Source of the DNA: Chryseobacterium aahli
GTDB taxonomy: Bacteria > Bacteroidota > Bacteroidia > Flavobacteriales > Weeksellaceae
Length of the DNA: 64,000 nt
Assembly (NCBI RefSeq): GCF_022699665.1
Contig: NZ_JALDNB010000001.1
Location: 62,001-126,000 of the forward strand
Reading direction: 5' to 3'
The notes below the pieces were generated by a model. That model saw only the letters and a program-made list of their open reading frames with translations, did no database searches and was not told the DNA's origin. Of this stretch, positions 60,797 to 64,000 are shown piece after piece; position 1 is the first letter of the stretch, and each line of letters begins with the position of its first letter. The position numbers and the translations under genes were made by a program.

Positions 60797-63211
60797 TTAA
60801 AACTCCAAAAGCTTTAATTTAAACTGAAATGCAAAATTCTGTTTAAAATTGTATGTTGTGTAATATCCGACTCTGTAAAAAACGCCTAAATTAAAGTACG
60901 AAGAAAGGAAATTATTCCATTCCAATCCAACTTCCTGATACAGATGATCTAATTTTCTGAACCTGAAATCATGATATTCGGGATGTTTCATATCACCGAT
61001 GGTTCCTCTTAAAACAAAATCTAAACTCGAAACATTCTGCCCGATGCTTTTAAAATACCAGGGTAATCTATGCGTTAAATAATAGGCGACGAACCTATCA
61101 TTATAAAATTTTCCGCCTTCCAACGTGGCAAATCCCAAATAGGAAGTAAGGTTAAAATTAATGTCACGACTCGGCGACGCCAGACCATTCATTGTAAAAT
61201 GTTTCCAAATTGGAGCTTCCCCTAAAACCAATCCGCCATATAATCTGAGGCCTGTAGTTCCCAAACCGGTTTTAAAATTCTGCACAAATAATGCATCAAA
61301 ACGAGTATAATTAAAATCTCCACCTAACGCTTTAAAACTTTGTTCAAAATTAAAATACAGCTCAGGATATTTCTGATCAATCAGAGATTTTCCCTGCGGC
61401 GTCATGATGTTGGTAGAATTCGGAGAGTATTTCAAGGTAACCAATGTATTGAAATTTTCAAAAGTTGCACCGCTGTTTCTGAAATTATAATCAAATTTTG
61501 CTTCTTCCGTATTTCTTCTTGCGGCAAATGCCAATGTCAAACCATTGGTGACGTCATTTAGATAAGATACAGAAGCACCTTCGTATCGGTAGTATTTATC
61601 GTTGTTGATGTTGTTTCCGTAGTTCATCATCCGCATTCTAAACGTCCATAGTCTGCGGTAAAACTCACCGGAAGAGTTCACATCATCATAATATTCAATT
61701 CTAAAGAAAGAGTTTTTATCGAGTGTCGTTTTGATGTCGAGCCCAATTCCATACTTAAATTTATCGTCACTCAAACCGTACGCAAAATAATAATCCGGCG
61801 AAAAATAAGGATTGAAATTCTCATTTAGCTTTCCTTTTAAACCCAGTCTGAAACCTTCGTATAAGTTATAATTGATGATTTCACCAATATCAAAATCGAA
61901 ACTTCCAGAACGAACCTGTCCGTTAATTAAACCGGTTAAAATTCTGGCTTTGCGGTCTACATTGTATTTTTTTCCTAAACTGTCAATGACGAAATAGGTA
62001 TTTTTTTCTCGATCAGACAAAGGTTCGGTTCTGTATTTCTGAAGCGTTTTTCCGTCAGCATTTTTTACGGTAAAAGTATAGCCTTTGAAGTCTTTTTGAT
62101 TTTCTTCAATCGGAGATTCGTAATCAAAATATTTCGAACTCAGATAGGCATAGGTTCCAAAGCTATTTTTATGTTTTTTTAAATGATTTTCAGAATTTGA
62201 AGTTGATTCTGCACTATTCATCATCATTCGGCTCATTCTCAGTTTTATGCTTTCTTCAGACAGAAACCATTTATTATTGAAGAAAATCCATGTACTTGTA
62301 ATGTTACCATCGTTCTTATCTTTACTGATGCTTTCTATTTTTTTGATGCCATACGTATCGATATCGATATACAAATATCCGCTGAATTTTCTCCTTTTCA
62401 CCGATTTCTTATAACTGACTTCACGGAATCGGAGCACAAAGTTTTTTCTGCCTTCAACTTCAATCGTGTCAGTCAAATAGAAGCGATACAGACCACGGTT
62501 TTCCGGCTTGATCTGTTCCGGAATTTTATCTCGGTTTCCCTGTAAGGCAATTAGTTCATAAATCGGTTGCTTCAGTCCTGAAATACGATTGTCCAGAATA
62601 TTTACTTTTTCACCATATTTTTTTGAGTACAGATATTCCTGAGCGCGTTCCCAAAGAAATAATTTACTTTTAGAAAATATTCTTCGCGCCGAAACATCGT
62701 TAATAGAATCTTTGGCTTTCTGCTTTTTGAAAAGATTAAAATTGTTGTTGAAAATTTCTGTGTACACAGAGATGCTGTCCTGATCGATGTCTAACGAGAT
62801 TTTATCGTAAGATTTGTAAGTGTAAGAATCTAAACTCCGGGGAGAATTACTTTTAAAAAACTGATTTACTTTTCTTAAAATTTCAAGTGCTTTTGGATCA
62901 CTTTTGTCTTCTAAAATAACGGTTTCTATGGATTGTGTTTTCGATGAAGTATTGATGAGGGTAACGGTCATTTCATCTTCAACTATTGCACTTTCTTTGA
63001 AATAATTGGCCGCTTTAATCTGTATGTTTTTACATTTAGATTTAAATTCCAAAAATCCGTTATCGTCTGTTGTTCCTAAGAATTTATCGTTGCATGAAAT
63101 AATGGCGTTGGGAATAGGTGTTCCTTTGGCTTCGTTAATTACTGTGAGTTTTGATTGCGAAAAACCAAAAACAAACATCCACAGAAATATAAAAATAAGC
63201 CCTCTTTTCAT
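60797..63211 (-). CDS. DUF5686 family outer-membrane protein (804 aa)
   Basis: A signal peptide (MKRGLIFIFLWMFVFGFSQS) precedes a regulatory-like beta domain and the DUF5686 barrel. It is an obvious paralogue of the gene at 57921: shared blocks are QSIETVILEDKSDPKALEIL, FLWERAQEYLYSKKYGEK, DFNYTRFDALFVQNFKT and HRLPWYFKSIGQNVSSLDF, with many identical residues. The pair is a tandem duplication around the 78-aa gene. The family's role is unknown; family members are outer-membrane proteins, probably with transport function. Confidence 0.9.
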   Translation of the reverse strand: MKRGLIFIFLWMFVFGFSQSKLTVINEAKGTPIPNAIISCNDKFLGTTDDNGFLEFKSKCKNIQIKAANYFKESAIVEDEMTVTLINTSSKTQSIETVILEDKSDPKALEILRKVNQFFKSNSPRSLDSYTYKSYDKISLDIDQDSISVYTEIFNNNFNLFKKQKAKDSINDVSARRIFSKSKLFLWERAQEYLYSKKYGEKVNILDNRISGLKQPIYELIALQGNRDKIPEQIKPENRGLYRFYLTDTIEVEGRKNFVLRFREVSYKKSVKRRKFSGYLYIDIDTYGIKKIESISKDKNDGNITSTWIFFNNKWFLSEESIKLRMSRMMMNSAESTSNSENHLKKHKNSFGTYAYLSSKYFDYESPIEENQKDFKGYTFTVKNADGKTLQKYRTEPLSDREKNTYFVIDSLGKKYNVDRKARILTGLINGQVRSGSFDFDIGEIINYNLYEGFRLGLKGKLNENFNPYFSPDYYFAYGLSDDKFKYGIGLDIKTTLDKNSFFRIEYYDDVNSSGEFYRRLWTFRMRMMNYGNNINNDKYYRYEGASVSYLNDVTNGLTLAFAARRNTEEAKFDYNFRNSGATFENFNTLVTLKYSPNSTNIMTPQGKSLIDQKYPELYFNFEQSFKALGGDFNYTRFDALFVQNFKTGLGTTGLRLYGGLVLGEAPIWKHFTMNGLASPSRDINFNLTSYLGFATLEGGKFYNDRFVAYYLTHRLPWYFKSIGQNVSSLDFVLRGTIGDMKHPEYHDFRFRKLDHLYQEVGLEWNNFLSSYFNLGVFYRVGYYTTYNFKQNFAFQFKLKLLEF

Positions 63212-63297
63212 GAAAAAAATCTACCACAAAATTACTGATATTTCTTTGGGTAAGAAAGTTTTTGAAACGAAGTTTTGTAATTCAATTTATTTCAGAA

Positions 63298-63326
63298 AAA
63301 CAAATTCCCGAATGACTTCGGGAATT
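63298..63326 (-). terminator. terminator of the peroxidase gene
   Basis: A perfect 10-bp stem AATTCCCGAA/TTCGGGAATT with a 4-nt loop is followed by TTGTTTTT on the minus strand. Confidence 0.85.
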
Positions 63327-63328
63327 GT

Positions 63329-64000
63329 TTATTTGTCGTTTAAAGCACCCATAAAATCAATAATTTCATCAATTTCCTGATTGGTTAAATTAAGTTTTGA
63401 GTCTGATAGCGTCTGATTTTCAATCGATAATCCTAAACCTTTTCCACCACCTTTATTGTAGAAGTCCATGACTTCTTTTAAAGTTTTATAGCCGCCATTA
63501 TGCATGTACGGAGCAGTTTTGCTAATGTTTCTAAGCGTCGGAGTTTTAAATGAATTCTGAAGAAATGCCACCGTCTCATGAAATTTACCTCGGCCTAGAT
63601 CACGGTCAATCTTTCTGTTTGATGCGTTTTCTGCAACACCCAAAACTTCCTGTTCGGTTTTATTGAAATTGGGTGGAACAGTACCGTTAAACAACGGAAC
63701 AAAATGACAGATTGCACACTGCGCTTTTCCTACAAAAAGATTAAATCCTTTTTTCTGTTTTTCGGTCATAGCAGATGGTTTTCCGCGCATGTATTCATCA
63801 AAATTTGAATTAAATGTTGCTAAAGAACGAATGTAGCTCGCCAAAACATTCTGCAGCTGCCAAACTTCGGTCTTTTTTGTTTTGTAAATTTTCTCGAAAT
63901 CTTTTTGGTATTTTTTATCTTGATTGATCTTAGCAATAATCGCATTCATATCGCCGTGCATTTCCTCTTTATTCGTAATCACGTCAGAACTTTGTCCTTC
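63329..64000 (-). CDS. cytochrome c peroxidase / MauG family protein, cut by the window edge
   Basis: The frame is open through the right edge, so the start is missing; about 223 codons are visible. The C-terminal half of a di-haem peroxidase is recognisable: ASYIRSLATFNSNFDEY, haem site CAICH in AQCAICHFVPLFNG, FKTPTLRNISKTAPYMHNGGYKTLKEVMDFY, a region that carries the axial Met, and a C-terminal tail. These periplasmic proteins reduce hydrogen peroxide or oxidise partner proteins. The N-terminal haem is outside the window. Confidence 0.9.
   Translation of the reverse strand, partial: EGQSSDVITNKEEMHGDMNAIIAKINQDKKYQKDFEKIYKTKKTEVWQLQNVLASYIRSLATFNSNFDEYMRGKPSAMTEKQKKGFNLFVGKAQCAICHFVPLFNGTVPPNFNKTEQEVLGVAENASNRKIDRDLGRGKFHETVAFLQNSFKTPTLRNISKTAPYMHNGGYKTLKEVMDFYNKGGGKGLGLSIENQTLSDSKLNLTNQEIDEIIDFMGALNDK

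Overview
The window looks like chromosomal DNA of a flavobacterium of the Chryseobacterium/Weeksellaceae type. The evidence is low GC content, flavobacterial -7 boxes (TAnnTTTG) in front of several genes, two cargo proteins with type IX secretion (T9SS) sorting tails, Bacteroidota families (DUF5686, DUF1599, DUF2089, the DoxX-like protein), and a DnaG primase whose zinc-ligand cysteines are replaced. No transposase, integrase, CRISPR array or rRNA was seen.

Layout: 1-5800 is mostly housekeeping (rpsO, pnp, a cold-shock-domain protein with a leader of nearly 400 nt). 5.8-16 kb is the accessory part. It holds a degenerate 21-bp tandem repeat, unknown proteins, an AAA/ABC ATPase resembling the PrrC/RloC anticodon nucleases, and an RNA-repair locus. 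That locus contains the RNA ligase gene rtcB, a tRNA-like gene with about 35 extra nucleotides in its anticodon region, three covarying hairpins, a protein with a TerD-like C-terminus, and a broken second copy of the rtcB 3' end. A HopJ-family gene and a WYL-domain regulator diverge from it. 16-25.7 kb carries a LytS/LytTR two-component pair, a DUF1501/DUF1800 pair, a small outer-membrane barrel, glucokinase and two YceI paralogues, the first behind a perfect FNR-type palindrome. 25.8-39.6 kb carries amt, sdaA, a four-gene DUF2089 operon, tyrA behind a candidate Tyr-codon attenuator, a cation/proton antiporter, a second LytTR pair, alanine dehydrogenase and tsaE. 39.6-64 kb carries two T9SS proteins, dnaG, clpP, a phytase-like lipoprotein, tpiA, an S9 peptidase, a TerB-like protein, the DoxX/DUF1599 pair, folP, an M28 peptidase, two DUF5686 paralogues and a truncated di-haem peroxidase.

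The strongest candidates for something undescribed are (1) the rtcB locus with its interrupted tRNA-like RNA and repeated hairpins, which share a 20-nt motif; (2) the tyrA leader, which encodes a short peptide with three consecutive Tyr codons, a terminator just before tyrA and a plausible antiterminator pairing; and (3) the 21-bp repeat that reads as a heptapeptide repeat. All calls come from reading the sequence by eye. No database search or folding program was run.
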